In this document: in pieces, positions 17,014 to 26,594 of the stretch
Layout: every line of letters begins with the position of its first letter
Numbering within the stretch: position 1 is the first letter of the stretch
Source of the DNA: Bacteroidales bacterium
Lineage (GTDB): Bacteria > Bacteroidota > Bacteroidia > Bacteroidales > Marinilabiliaceae
Direction of reading: 5' to 3'
Assembly: GCA_017417385.1 (NCBI GenBank)
Contig: JAFPZF010000029.1
Coordinates: forward strand, 1 to 43,952
Length of the DNA stretch: 43,952 nt
Notes under the pieces: generated by a model
Told to the model about the DNA's origin: nothing
The model's database searches: none
The model's input: the letters and a program-made list of their open reading frames with translations, nothing else
Made by a program: the position numbers and the translations under genes

Positions 17014-17544
17014 TTAAGACTGGGAGTCGAAGAGACCGAAGAACCAAGACCAGGCGAGGCCGAGGAGGTTGACGGTCAGTACGATCAGGAATATGAGCAA
17101 TGCGATGAGGAGTAGAGACTTCTTCGCATTGCTTTTTACGTTAGCGACGACAGCCTCGTCGTTTCTTATGAAGCCGGAGAGCAGTTGCCAGTTCTTCTTG
17201 TAGCTCTTGTTGAAGAAGTCGAAGGCGTCTCCGAGGACAGGGATGAGACCGATAAGGAAGTCGCGGAGGGAGTTGTAGAGGATAGCGAGGGCGAGGGAGG
17301 CGGAGCGGACCTTGAAGATAGCCACGTAGAGGATAGGGAGAGTCAGGACTTGCGAGACTGCGTCGCCGATGCCGCCAGGGAGGAGACTCAGGAGCGGGTC
17401 GATGTAGTAGTCGTCCATCCACTTGGCGAACTTGGCGATAGAGCCGTATTTATCTGGGGTTGTCGGCGGGAGTTGAACAGAGTCGTCCTGTTTCGTCGGC
17501 AGCGTAGAGTTGAGCGAATCCATAGTTGAGTATAGTTGTGTCAT
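17014..17544 (-). CDS. DUF4112 membrane protein
   Basis: Product of 176 residues. The DUF4112 core is visible as AKWMDDYYIDPLLSLLPGGIGDAV, then a hydrophobic stretch, then IGLIPVLGDAFDFFNKSYKKN. A final membrane segment lies near the C-terminus (SLLLIALLIFLIVLTV). The biochemical role of the family is unknown. It converges on clpA and seems to end a minus-strand unit with the small ORF at 17608-17772. Confidence 0.88.
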   Translation of the reverse strand: MTQLYSTMDSLNSTLPTKQDDSVQLPPTTPDKYGSIAKFAKWMDDYYIDPLLSLLPGGIGDAVSQVLTLPILYVAIFKVRSASLALAILYNSLRDFLIGLIPVLGDAFDFFNKSYKKNWQLLSGFIRNDEAVVANVKSNAKKSLLLIALLIFLIVLTVNLLGLAWSWFFGLFDSQS

Positions 17545-17607
17545 GGGGTAGGGGGGAATACTTCATTGATAGAGAGGGATTTTTAACTCACCGCTCTTGT
17601 TCCTGAT

Positions 17608-17772
17608 CTATTTTCCAGTTGCTTTTTCTTTTGCTTCTTCCAGCATCTTCACCTGCTTCTTTGCTTCTTCTAACGTAGCTCGCGACGACTGACGCCCCGA
17701 AGAGAGACGCACCTCCCTTGCAGAGTCCAGCATGCTCTGCTCTATTAAATCTATGAAAACTTGCTTTTCCAT
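17608..17772 (-). CDS. 54-residue charged helical protein
   Basis: The minus frame gives MEKQVFIDLIEQSMLDSAREV, an Arg/Ser-rich middle, then a Lys/Glu helix (TLEEAKKQVKMLEEAKEKATGK minus its break) ending in TAG. It has no membrane segment. I prefer this to a longer overlapping 67-residue frame (17588-17791) because its product has an orderly amphipathic-helix pattern while the other has a patchy composition with Gly/Ser/Cys runs. It lies 63 bases upstream of the DUF4112 gene. No family recognised. Confidence 0.5.
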   Translation of the reverse strand: MEKQVFIDLIEQSMLDSAREVRLSSGRQSSRATLEEAKKQVKMLEEAKEKATGK

Positions 17773-17848
17773 ATTGGTAGGTAATATCCATATCGTTCGA
17801 CTAATCGTATAGTTTATAGGTCGATGAAGGTAGGTCTTGTCGACACGC

Positions 17849-18280
17849 TTACGGTTTAGGGAGGTTGAGCATAAGCGTCCTGCCGCATTTCTTGCCGTCG
17901 TAGAAGGCGTTCAGGACGTCGGCGAAGACGTCGTCGGGGGAGACGATATCGAAGAGCGTCATGGAGGAGCGGACTTTCAGGGCGTCGATGTCGCCGAGGA
18001 TGTCGACAGCCGACTTGTCCTTGTGCTGAAGGAGTGCGGAGCAAATCATTCTGAGACGAGAGGCGAGCGTCTCGTTGTTGAGGTATTCCTTAGCCTCCTG
18101 GAGGTCGGCGATGCCATAGAACTTAGACATAGAGCTATGTCCCAGAGACTTCAGCTGTGGGAAGATGTACCATATCCAGTGGCCAGTCTTTCTGCCGTCG
18201 GATATTTGGCGGAAGGCGTCGTCGAAGCCAGAGTAGGGGTTGTTTTGAGCATCGAGGAAGCGGGTGATGTTGTAGTCCAT
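17849..18280 (-). CDS. DUF1810 family protein
   Basis: Product of 143 residues, the normal size. Family marks are visible: ITRFLDAQN at the start, the GRKTGHWIWYIFPQLKSLG block, SKFYGIADLQEAKEYL in the middle, and FDIVSPDDVFADVLNAFYDGKK toward the end. These are small soluble helical proteins related to YbiA-like folds; the physiological role is not settled. The gene is transcribed away from the M13 peptidase gene and shares its upstream gap (18281-18462). Confidence 0.92.
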   Translation of the reverse strand: MDYNITRFLDAQNNPYSGFDDAFRQISDGRKTGHWIWYIFPQLKSLGHSSMSKFYGIADLQEAKEYLNNETLASRLRMICSALLQHKDKSAVDILGDIDALKVRSSMTLFDIVSPDDVFADVLNAFYDGKKCGRTLMLNLPKP

Positions 18281-18422
18281 TGTTAAGTGATTATTCAGTA
18301 TGTGAGTATTTTACGTAGAAGACGTGTAATAGTTTGAAGTTTAACGAAGAAAAACACCGAAAACGGAGGTGGATAGGGTGAAGAAAAAGCGATATAAGGC
18401 TGGGAGAAAAAAGAAAATATTA

Positions 18423-18430
18423 TAACTTTG
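18423..18430 (+). promoter_or_regulatory. -7 box of the M13 peptidase gene
   Basis: TAACTTTG matches TAnnTTTG exactly and lies 32 bases before the ATG at 18463. No good -33 box is seen. The rest of 18281-18422 is AT-rich DNA with no recognised element. Confidence 0.55.
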
Positions 18431-18462
18431 TCATAGATTATGAAAGATTACCAACACGATCG

Positions 18463-20505
18463 ATGAAAATTCAGAATTTATTGCTCATGGTCGCAACGAC
18501 AGGATTTTGTTGCTCATGTGGCACAGAGAAGGCGGGCGAGGATGGCGTAGCACATTACACGTCGGCCGACCGGGACGAGACAGTATCCCTCACGGAGGAC
18601 TTCTATCAGCACACCAATGGCGGATGGATCAAGGCGCATCCGATGCCATCGGACAGGTCGAGGTATGGAGCGTTTGACATGCTCCAGGAGCAGAGCATCG
18701 AGAGGCTGAGGGAACTCGTCGAGGAGGCGCAGAAGTCGAATGCAGCGAAGGGCACGCCAGCACAGAAGATCGGTGACCTGTATGCACTCAGCATGGATAC
18801 GGCTAGGCGTAATGCAGAAGGATTGAAGGCAATCGAGAGCTACATCGAGATGAGCAAGGCGGTAGATCCGGCGAACAAGAAGGAGTTTGCAAAGACAGTA
18901 GCAAAGTTCCAGAAAGTCGTCTTCAACCCATTCTTCAACTATGGCAAGACTCCGGACTTCGATGACAGCTCGGTCAACATCGCAGATGTATGGCAGGCAG
19001 GCATAGGTCTTCCGGACCGCGAGTACTACTTCAAGGACGGGGAGAAGGACAAGGAGATCATCGCAGGCTACAAGCAGATGATATCAAAGTTTCTCGCATA
19101 CGCTGGAGCCGAGGACACAGAGAATAAGGCAGAGGCCGTCTTTGAGTTCGAGAAGAAGATGGCAGGGCAGATGAACAAGAGGGAGGAGAACAGGAATCCG
19201 TTGAACATCACCAACAAGGTGCCTGACGTAGCGGCACTCGCGAAGATGTCTCAGGGATTTGACTGGGAGGCATTCCTCGAGGAGATGGGCGGCAAGAGGG
19301 TCGTCATCAACGTCGGTCAGCCGAAGTACATGGGAGCAATCTGGGGCATAGTAAACTCGACGCCGAAGGAAGTCGTCCAGGACTACTTCTTGTTCCACAC
19401 CATGAGCAGTTTCGCGACCGACTTGACGAGCGACCTGTATGCAATCTCGTTCGACTTCTACTCGAAGCAGTTGAGCGGAGTGGACGAGATGAAGCCGATG
19501 TGGAAGCGTTCGCTCGGAGCCGTCGAGAGTTGTCTCGGCGAGGAGCTCGGCAAGTTGTTCGTAGCGAAGTATTTCCCGGAGAGCTCTAAGAAGCGCATGA
19601 CGGAGCTCATCGAGCAGTTGAGAGTAGCATTTGGCGAGAGGATAGACAACCTCACATGGATGGGTGACAGCACGAAGGCAGCAGCGAAGGCGAAGCTCGC
19701 AGCCATCAAGCTCAAGATCGGCTATCCGGACAAGTGGAAGGACTATTCGTCAATCAACATCGACACTACGCTCACATACGCCGAGAACCTCATCAACGTA
19801 GCTCTTTACGAGTCGAACAAGGATATCAGCGAGATCGGCGAGCCGGTTGACAAGGAGGAGTGGCACATGACGCCACAGACAATCAACGCATACTACTCTC
19901 CACTGAACAACGAGATAGTATTCCCGGCGGGTATACTGCAGCCACCATTCTTCTATGCGAACGGTGATGATGCAGTCAACTATGGAGCAATCGGTGTCGT
20001 CATCGGACACGAGATGACCCACGGATTTGACGATCAGGGCAGCCATTTCGACGCAAAGGGCAACATGGTCGAGTGGTGGACAGCAGAGGACAGGGAGCAG
20101 TTCACGAAGATCACCGACAGGCTCGTAGACCACTTCTCGTCGTTGACAGTCATCGACGACATCAAGAGTAACGGCAGGTTGACGCTCGGCGAGAACATCG
20201 CAGACCTTGGTGGACTGAACATAGCACATCAGGCATTCAGGAACACGTTGAAGGGCAAGGCGGAGCCGGCGCTAATCGACGGACAGACAGCAGAGCAGAG
20301 ATTCTTCTACGCATACAGCCGCGTATGGGCAGGCTGCATCAAGGACGAGGCAGCGCGTCAGCAGGTCATGACAGATCCGCACTCGACGGGCAAGCTGAGA
20401 GTCAATGGACAGTTGCCGTTGCTGGACTTCTTCTATGACGCGTTTGACGTGAAGGAGGGCAGTGCGATGTACATGCCGAAAGAGGAGAGGATAGTCATCT
20501 GGTAG
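18463..20505 (+). CDS. M13 family metalloendopeptidase, PepO/neprilysin-like lipoprotein
   Basis: Product of 680 residues. The signal ends FCCSC, giving a likely lipidated Cys. The catalytic zinc site is VIGHEMTHGFDD (His516, Glu517, His520) with the third ligand Glu577 in GENIADLGGL. NAYYSPLNNEIVFPAGILQPP and the RVNGQLPLLDFF region near the end complete the M13 pattern. It should cleave peptides in the periplasm or at the cell surface. Codon use differs from neighbours: it favours ATC and GCA where the surrounding genes favour ATA and GCG, which may reflect strong expression. kdsC follows after 2 bases. Confidence 0.94.
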   Translation: MKIQNLLLMVATTGFCCSCGTEKAGEDGVAHYTSADRDETVSLTEDFYQHTNGGWIKAHPMPSDRSRYGAFDMLQEQSIERLRELVEEAQKSNAAKGTPAQKIGDLYALSMDTARRNAEGLKAIESYIEMSKAVDPANKKEFAKTVAKFQKVVFNPFFNYGKTPDFDDSSVNIADVWQAGIGLPDREYYFKDGEKDKEIIAGYKQMISKFLAYAGAEDTENKAEAVFEFEKKMAGQMNKREENRNPLNITNKVPDVAALAKMSQGFDWEAFLEEMGGKRVVINVGQPKYMGAIWGIVNSTPKEVVQDYFLFHTMSSFATDLTSDLYAISFDFYSKQLSGVDEMKPMWKRSLGAVESCLGEELGKLFVAKYFPESSKKRMTELIEQLRVAFGERIDNLTWMGDSTKAAAKAKLAAIKLKIGYPDKWKDYSSINIDTTLTYAENLINVALYESNKDISEIGEPVDKEEWHMTPQTINAYYSPLNNEIVFPAGILQPPFFYANGDDAVNYGAIGVVIGHEMTHGFDDQGSHFDAKGNMVEWWTAEDREQFTKITDRLVDHFSSLTVIDDIKSNGRLTLGENIADLGGLNIAHQAFRNTLKGKAEPALIDGQTAEQRFFYAYSRVWAGCIKDEAARQQVMTDPHSTGKLRVNGQLPLLDFFYDAFDVKEGSAMYMPKEERIVIW

Positions 20506-20507
20506 GG

Positions 20508-21023
20508 ATGAAGAACTTCAAGGAACTATTACCAAAAGTCCGAGGGTTTGCCTTCGACGTGGATGGGGTACTGTCTCAGACAGTAGTCCCCATGTCCGTC
20601 GAGGGCATACCAATGCGGACAGCGAACATAAAGGATGGCTACGTCTTGCAGCTTGCTGTAAAGTTGGACTATCACATAGCGATAATAACGGGCGGCACCT
20701 CTGATGCTGTCCGTCATCGTTTTTCCACCCTGGGCATACAGGACATCTTCATGGGGCAGGCCACGAAGATAGAGACCTACAGGGCGTGGAGGGACCGGTG
20801 TGGGCTGACGGACGAGGAAGTCCTATACATGGGAGACGACATGCCGGACATACCCGTATTGAAGGAAGTCGGAGTCCCGACATGTCCGTCCGACGCGTGC
20901 ATCGACGTCAAGGAAGTGTGCAGGTATATCTCTCCGTTCGAGGGAGGCTGCCAGTGCGTCCGGGACGTGATGGAGCAGGTCTTGCGGAGCCAGGGCAAGT
21001 GGGGATACGACCATACATGGTGA
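20508..21023 (+). CDS. kdsC: KdsC-like HAD phosphatase
   Basis: Product of 171 residues, the size of the C0-type HAD phosphatase KdsC. Motif I is FAFDVDGVLSQ, motif II is IITGGTS, and motif III/IV is YMGDDMPDIPVL. KdsC removes phosphate from Kdo 8-phosphate in the path to Kdo for lipopolysaccharide. It starts 2 bases after the peptidase stop and is followed by the UbiA gene after 22 bases. A related sialic-acid-type phosphatase activity cannot be excluded from sequence alone. Confidence 0.88.
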   Translation: MKNFKELLPKVRGFAFDVDGVLSQTVVPMSVEGIPMRTANIKDGYVLQLAVKLDYHIAIITGGTSDAVRHRFSTLGIQDIFMGQATKIETYRAWRDRCGLTDEEVLYMGDDMPDIPVLKEVGVPTCPSDACIDVKEVCRYISPFEGGCQCVRDVMEQVLRSQGKWGYDHTW

Positions 21024-21045
21024 GGCCATAAGGAGGGGCGAAAGA

Positions 21046-21984
21046 ATGGGAGACTATTTCAGGTTGACACGAGTCGGGAATCTACTATTTCTCGTAGTGT
21101 TCGGGTGTTTGCTACGCTACGCCTACATAATACCGTCGTTGGAGCAGGCTGGGGTAGAGGTAGCGCTATCCCACATAGATTTCGCACTCATCATGTTGGC
21201 GGAGGTGCTGCTTGCGGCAGGTGGCAATGCGCTGAACGACTATTTTGACGTCCAGACAGACATGATAAACAGGCCGGAGACCGTCGTTGTCGGACGGAGT
21301 GTCGATAGGCGTTCGGCGTTGTTGTGCCATGTTCTCTTGACAATAGTCGGGCTATTTGCAGGGTTCTACGTGTCGTTTGTGCTGCGGAAAGGTTCTCTTG
21401 CGATGATGTTCCTGGGCGTAGCGTTGGCGTTGTGGTTCTACTCGACACATTTCAAGCGGCAGATGCTAGTAGGCAATGTCGTCGTGGCGTTGCTAGTTGG
21501 GCTTTCGGGCTATGTCGTCGTCTGTGTAGACTTTGCGGCGATAGACCTGGCGGCGGGGTCGTTCGTGACAGGGTGTTCACCGTATTCGCACGTCTGGTAT
21601 GTAGTATGTACGTTTTGCGCTTTTGCGTTTATCAGCAACCTCGGGAGGGAGATCATCAAGGACATGGAAGATGTCGAGGGCGACTCTCGGACGAACTGCA
21701 GGACAGTAGCTGTCGAGCTCGGGCTACAGTACAGCAAGGTCGTCGTCTTGACAGTCGAGGCGTTCATGCTAGTGATACTGGCAGTCAGCCTCTACATTAC
21801 CGGGGTTATGGTCATGACCATATATGGGGTTGTAGCCGTCGCGTTGCCGACCTTGCTACTGATGTGGTGGGTCTGGAGAGGAGAGAGCAAGAAGGACTTC
21901 CATAGGGCGTCGGTCCTCAGCAAATTCATAATGCTATTCGGAATACTCTCGTTAGTACTAAATTATTTCATAACAAAAGGATAA
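21046..21984 (+). CDS. UbiA family prenyltransferase, DGGGP synthase-like
   Basis: Product of 312 residues with eight or nine membrane helices. The two Asp-rich motifs are NDYFDVQTDMINRP (residues 64-77) and KDMEDVEGD near the middle, both needed for Mg-prenyl diphosphate binding. The first motif, with NRP at its end, fits the geranylgeranylglycerol-phosphate geranylgeranyltransferase group common in Bacteroidales better than MenA. Together with the GGGP-synthase homologue at 36622-37353 it could make di-ether lipid precursors. A quinone or other prenyl acceptor remains possible. It follows kdsC, an order I recall from other Bacteroidales. Confidence 0.87.
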   Translation: MGDYFRLTRVGNLLFLVVFGCLLRYAYIIPSLEQAGVEVALSHIDFALIMLAEVLLAAGGNALNDYFDVQTDMINRPETVVVGRSVDRRSALLCHVLLTIVGLFAGFYVSFVLRKGSLAMMFLGVALALWFYSTHFKRQMLVGNVVVALLVGLSGYVVVCVDFAAIDLAAGSFVTGCSPYSHVWYVVCTFCAFAFISNLGREIIKDMEDVEGDSRTNCRTVAVELGLQYSKVVVLTVEAFMLVILAVSLYITGVMVMTIYGVVAVALPTLLLMWWVWRGESKKDFHRASVLSKFIMLFGILSLVLNYFITKG

Positions 21985-21988
21985 GAAT

Positions 21989-22732
21989 ATGACACTCAAT
22001 TCACTATATACACACAGGACAATCAGGAAATATAAGAAAGAGAAGATAGGTCGGGAGACGCTGAACAAGATATTAGATGCCGGGATAAGGGCGTCGAACA
22101 CAGGGAATCTGCAGCTCTACAGCATAGTCGTCAGTGAGAGCGAGGAGGAGAAGGCAGCGTTGTCTCCGTGCCATTTTGGCCAGCCGATGGTCAAAGATGC
22201 GGCGGTCGTCCTGACAATATGTGCAGACCTCAACAGAGTCACGCAGTGGTGCAGGGCTCGGAAGGCGACCGAGGCCTTTTATAATTTCGAGAGTTTCCTG
22301 ACGTCGGTCATAGACGCATCGCTTGCGGCGCAGAGCATGGCACTTGCGGCGGAGGAGGAGGGGCTCGGAATCTGCTACCTCGGTACCACCACATATAATC
22401 CCGAGGAGATCGGTGCAGTCCTCAACCTCCCGAAGGGAGTCGTACCAGTGACGACACTGACCGTCGGAGTTCCAGCGGGCGAGACGGAGCTCACGGAGAG
22501 ACTGCCGAGAGAGGCCGTCGTCCATTACGGCAAGTATCGGGACTATGAGGCCGCCGACATCGACAAGTATTATCGAGAGAAGGAGAGCCTGGCGTCGAAC
22601 CAAGCGTTTGTCAGGGAGAATTCCAAGGAAACGCTGGCGCAGGTGTTTTCGGAGGTGAGGTATCCGAAAGAGACAGCGGAGGCGTTCAGCAAAAAAGTCG
22701 TCGAGATGCTAAAAAAACAAGGGTTGATTTAG
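21989..22732 (+). CDS. FMN-dependent nitroreductase, NfsA-like
   Basis: Product of 247 residues. The nitroreductase fold is shown by YTHRTIRKYKKEKI, the flavin-site block ASNTGNLQLYS, AAQSMALAAEEEGLGICYLG and PVTTLTVGVPAGE. The C-terminal extension after about residue 190, with FSEVRYPKETAEAFSKKV, fits NADPH-type NfsA/FRP proteins. It reduces nitro compounds or quinones using FMN; the natural substrate is not clear. It begins 4 bases after the UbiA gene. Confidence 0.9.
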   Translation: MTLNSLYTHRTIRKYKKEKIGRETLNKILDAGIRASNTGNLQLYSIVVSESEEEKAALSPCHFGQPMVKDAAVVLTICADLNRVTQWCRARKATEAFYNFESFLTSVIDASLAAQSMALAAEEEGLGICYLGTTTYNPEEIGAVLNLPKGVVPVTTLTVGVPAGETELTERLPREAVVHYGKYRDYEAADIDKYYREKESLASNQAFVRENSKETLAQVFSEVRYPKETAEAFSKKVVEMLKKQGLI

Positions 22733-22876
22733 AGTCCGTATTGTTTTTTTTGTTACTTTCGGCGTTCAGTAGAAGAAGCACTAAGAGTTGCAATGCCTGA
22801 TAGACGGGAAGTCGGGAGGGCGTGCGAGTCGGGAGATGCGAAAGATAGGCAAGAATATCAATAGAATAGCAGATAG

Positions 22877-25800
22877 ATGATAGTATTTTTCAGGAGCAGC
22901 GAAGACAAGAGCAGGGTTCTGGCTGTCGAGAAGGAAGGGACACTTTCGGCGGAGGACAGCAAGAAGCTGAATTGGCTGTTTGGAGGTGCAAAGGAGGTGG
23001 CTGACAACGCGATAAAAGGTTGGTTTGTCGGTACACGTCGGGAGACCATAACTCCGTGGAGCACCAATGCCGTGGAGATTACTCAGAACATGGCGATAGA
23101 GGGGATAGGCCGCATCGAGGAGTACTTCGAAGTAGGGGGCAAGGATGCCACATACGATCCGATGCTCCAGACACTATATGAGGGGCTAGATCAGGGGCTA
23201 TTCACGATAGACAGGAAGCCTGAGCCGATTGTGCACATAACAGATTTCAAGGCATATAACGAGAAGGAGGGACTTGCGCTGAGCGAGGCCGAGATAGCAT
23301 ATCTCGAGCAGTTGAGCAAGCGGATGGGTCGTCCGTTGACAGACTCGGAGGTGTTTGGCTTCTCGCAGGTCAACTCGGAGCATTGTCGGCATAAGATATT
23401 CAATGGGACATTCGTAATAGACGGAGTCGAGAAGGAGCTGTCGCTCTTCAAGTTGATACGAAAGACGTCGGAAGCAAATCCGAACTACCTCGTGTCGGCG
23501 TATAAGGACAACGTAGCCTTCATAGAGGGTCCTGTTGCCATGCAGTTTGCGCCAGAGAGGGCAGACGTCCCGAGTGACTTTGAGACAAAGGATATAGATA
23601 CCGTCTTGTCTTTGAAGGCAGAGACACATAATTTCCCGACGACAGTCGAGCCGTTTAACGGAGCTGCGACGGGAAGTGGCGGCGAGATACGCGACAGGAT
23701 GGGAGGCGGAACAGGTTCGTTGCCAATGGCGGGAACGGCAGTATACATGACCTCTTATTCAAGACTGACAGAGGACAAGCCGTGGGAGAAGGGCGTGTCA
23801 GTCAGGGACTGGCTATATCAGACGCCGTCTCAGATCCTCATCAAGGCGTCGAACGGAGCGAGTGACTTCGGCAACAAGTTTGGTCAGCCGATGATCTGCG
23901 GTTCGCTCCTGACGTATGAGCATGAGGAGGAAGGCAGGACATACGCATACGACAAGGTCATCATGATGGCTGGCGGAGTCGGGTATGCGAAGAAGAGCGA
24001 CGCGCTGAAGAAGACCCCGGAGGCTGGTCAGGATGTCGTCCTGCTCGGAGGAGACAACTACCGCATCGGAATGGGTGGTGGAGCAGTCTCGAGCGTGAAC
24101 ACAGGAGAGTATGGACACAAGATAGAGTTGAACGCAGTCCAGAGGTCGAACCCCGAGATGCAGAAGCGAGTCTTGAATGCAATCAGGGGACTCGTCGAAG
24201 GCGAGGACAATCCGATAGTCTCGATACACGACCATGGCGCAGGCGGACATCTCAACTGCCTCTCGGAGCTCGTCGAGGAGACAGGAGGCGACATAGACAT
24301 GGATGCGTTGCCAATAGGCGACAAGACGCTGAGCGACAGGGAGATAGTCGGTAATGAGAGTCAGGAGAGGATGGGACTTGTCTTGAGGCACAAGGACGTC
24401 GACAGGCTCGAGAAGATAGCCGAGAGAGAGCGTGCGCCGATGTATGTAGTCGGAAGGACGACAGGCAACATGAACTTCACGTTCAGCCACAAGAATGGAG
24501 TGAAGCCGATAGACTGGAAGCTCTCGGACATGTTCGGCAATCCGCCGAAGACAGTGATGAAGGATGAGACAGTCAGCCATAAGTATTCGGCTGTGGCATA
24601 CGACGTAAATAAGATAGCAGAGTATGTCAGGGCAGTGATGCAGCTAGAGAGCGTTGGATGCAAGGACTGGTTGACGAACAAGGTAGATAGGTCGGTGACG
24701 GGCAAGGTAGCCAAGCAGCAGTGTGCAGGAAAACTTCAGTTGCCGTTGAACGACCTCGGAGCTGTGGCGCTCGACTACAATGGTGTCAAGGGAATGGCGA
24801 CGAGTATCGGTCATGCTCCGGCAGTTGGACTGATAGATGCGTCGGCAGGCTCCGTGATGTCGGCAGCTGAGGCGCTGACGAATCTCGTGTTTGCGCCGCT
24901 GACGTATGGACTGAAGGGCGTGTCGCTGAGTGCAAACTGGATGTGGCCGTGTCGTCAGAAGGGCGAGGATGCGAGACTTTACGCTGCAGTCAAGGCGATG
25001 AGCGACTGGGTCACGAGCCTCGGAATCAACATACCGACGGGCAAGGACTCGCTCTCCATGACACAGAAGTATTCAGACGGCAGAACAGTGCTGAGCCCTG
25101 GAACCGTCATCATATCGGCGATGGGCGAGGTATCTGACATACGCAAGATCGTCGAGCCGGTAATAAAGAATGACGAGTCGACGTCGCTCATACATATCGA
25201 CATGAGCGGCATGGAGCCAGAGATAGGCGGCAGTGCGTTGGCACAGGTCCTCGGGAAGTTGGGGGACAAGGCACCTACGGTAGCCGACACGGAACTATTC
25301 GTGAGGGCCTTTGAGGCAATACAGAAGCTCATCAACGAGGGGCTTGTCGTTGCGGGACATGACGTCTCGGCGGGCGGAATCGTGACGACGTTGCTCGAGA
25401 TGACATATTCGAACACAGAAGGCGGAATCGTAGCGGACTTCTCGACGGCTGGTCGAGATGCAGTATTGAACCTCTTTGCCGAGAATCCGGGAGTCGTCTT
25501 GCAGGTCCGAGACCTGAACAAGGTCAAGAGCGTGCTTGACAAGGCGAATGTCGGATTCACATACGTCGGCAGGCCTCAGAAGGAGCGCAAGCTGAGCATA
25601 TCGGCGGGAGGTGATGCGACAGTCGAGATAGACATCGACGAGATGCGTGACGTATGGTTTGAGACGTCGGCAAACCTCGATGCTTTGCAGAGCGGAAAGA
25701 CAAAGGCGGCAGAGAGGAAGGCAAACTACAAGAAGCAGCCACTCGACCTCAAGTTGCCGGCGAATTGGACAGGGAAGCTGAAAGACCTCGGTCTACAGTT

Positions 25801-26584
25801 GAGCAGGCAGGGCAAGACAGGAGTCCGAGCTGCCATCATAAGAGAGAAGGGCGTCAATGGAGACAGGGAGATGGCATATTCGCTGTACCTTGCCGGCTTT
25901 GACGTGAAGGACGTACACATGACCGACCTTGTGTCGGGTCGTGAGACGCTGGAGGACGTGAACATGATAGTCTTCTGTGGCGGATTCTCGAATTCCGATG
26001 TCCTGGGGTCGGCGAAAGGCTGGGCAGGAGCATTCCTGTACAACGAGAGGGCTCGCAAGGCTCTTGACAACTTCTATGCAAGGCCTGACACATTGAGTCT
26101 GGGAGTCTGCAACGGTTGTCAGCTCGTGATAGAGCTTGGACTGCTCCACAGGTCGGCTGAGGAAGTCAGTCTGAGGCCCAAGATGCTGCACAACGACAGT
26201 CATAAGTTCGAGAGCTCGTACTTGAGTGTCGAGATACCGGAGAACAACTCCGTAATGTTTGGCAGTCTGGCAGGCAGCAGACTTGGAATATGGGTTGCTC
26301 ATGGAGAGGGCAAGTTCAGTTTGCCGGCTGGTGCTGACAAGTACAATGTAGTTGCTAAGTATGCGTATAGTGGCTATCCGGCCAACCCGAATGGTAGTGC
26401 GGCAGACATAGCTGGTATGGCAAGTGCGGATGGTAGGCACGTGGCAATCATGCCACACCTTGAGAGGGCAATCTTCCCATGGCAGTGTGCGTATTATCCA
26501 GACGAGAATAAGGCAGACGAGCTTACACCATGGATAGTGTCGCTTGTCAATGCAAGAAAATGGATCCAACAAAACAAGAAATAA
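22877..26584 (+). CDS. purL: phosphoribosylformylglycinamidine synthase PurL (large form)
   Basis: Product of 1235 residues, the single-chain form with an N-terminal PurS-like part, two AIRS-like halves and a C-terminal glutaminase. Marks are QVNSEHCRHKIFNG, THNFPTTVEPFNGAATGSGG, GPVAMQ-type loops, HDHGAGGHLNCLSELVEE, HDVSAGGIVTTLLE, and the glutaminase nucleophile Cys1078 in GVCNGCQ with HGEGKF. It makes FGAM in purine synthesis in the cytoplasm. The 144-base gap upstream (22733-22876) starts with a T-run and a weak TAnnTTTG-like box (TACTTTCG); no purine riboswitch was recognised. Confidence 0.96.
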   Translation: MIVFFRSSEDKSRVLAVEKEGTLSAEDSKKLNWLFGGAKEVADNAIKGWFVGTRRETITPWSTNAVEITQNMAIEGIGRIEEYFEVGGKDATYDPMLQTLYEGLDQGLFTIDRKPEPIVHITDFKAYNEKEGLALSEAEIAYLEQLSKRMGRPLTDSEVFGFSQVNSEHCRHKIFNGTFVIDGVEKELSLFKLIRKTSEANPNYLVSAYKDNVAFIEGPVAMQFAPERADVPSDFETKDIDTVLSLKAETHNFPTTVEPFNGAATGSGGEIRDRMGGGTGSLPMAGTAVYMTSYSRLTEDKPWEKGVSVRDWLYQTPSQILIKASNGASDFGNKFGQPMICGSLLTYEHEEEGRTYAYDKVIMMAGGVGYAKKSDALKKTPEAGQDVVLLGGDNYRIGMGGGAVSSVNTGEYGHKIELNAVQRSNPEMQKRVLNAIRGLVEGEDNPIVSIHDHGAGGHLNCLSELVEETGGDIDMDALPIGDKTLSDREIVGNESQERMGLVLRHKDVDRLEKIAERERAPMYVVGRTTGNMNFTFSHKNGVKPIDWKLSDMFGNPPKTVMKDETVSHKYSAVAYDVNKIAEYVRAVMQLESVGCKDWLTNKVDRSVTGKVAKQQCAGKLQLPLNDLGAVALDYNGVKGMATSIGHAPAVGLIDASAGSVMSAAEALTNLVFAPLTYGLKGVSLSANWMWPCRQKGEDARLYAAVKAMSDWVTSLGINIPTGKDSLSMTQKYSDGRTVLSPGTVIISAMGEVSDIRKIVEPVIKNDESTSLIHIDMSGMEPEIGGSALAQVLGKLGDKAPTVADTELFVRAFEAIQKLINEGLVVAGHDVSAGGIVTTLLEMTYSNTEGGIVADFSTAGRDAVLNLFAENPGVVLQVRDLNKVKSVLDKANVGFTYVGRPQKERKLSISAGGDATVEIDIDEMRDVWFETSANLDALQSGKTKAAERKANYKKQPLDLKLPANWTGKLKDLGLQLSRQGKTGVRAAIIREKGVNGDREMAYSLYLAGFDVKDVHMTDLVSGRETLEDVNMIVFCGGFSNSDVLGSAKGWAGAFLYNERARKALDNFYARPDTLSLGVCNGCQLVIELGLLHRSAEEVSLRPKMLHNDSHKFESSYLSVEIPENNSVMFGSLAGSRLGIWVAHGEGKFSLPAGADKYNVVAKYAYSGYPANPNGSAADIAGMASADGRHVAIMPHLERAIFPWQCAYYPDENKADELTPWIVSLVNARKWIQQNKK

Positions 26585-26594
26585 CAGTTAGTTA

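Noticed and set aside
17588-17791. 67-residue ORF between DUF4112 and DUF1810
   Set aside because: Its composition is irregular; an overlapping 54-residue frame (17608-17772) gives a more plausible helical protein.
22733-22876. Purine riboswitch before purL
   Set aside because: No conserved three-way junction core could be recognised; only a T-run and weak promoter-like box are visible.
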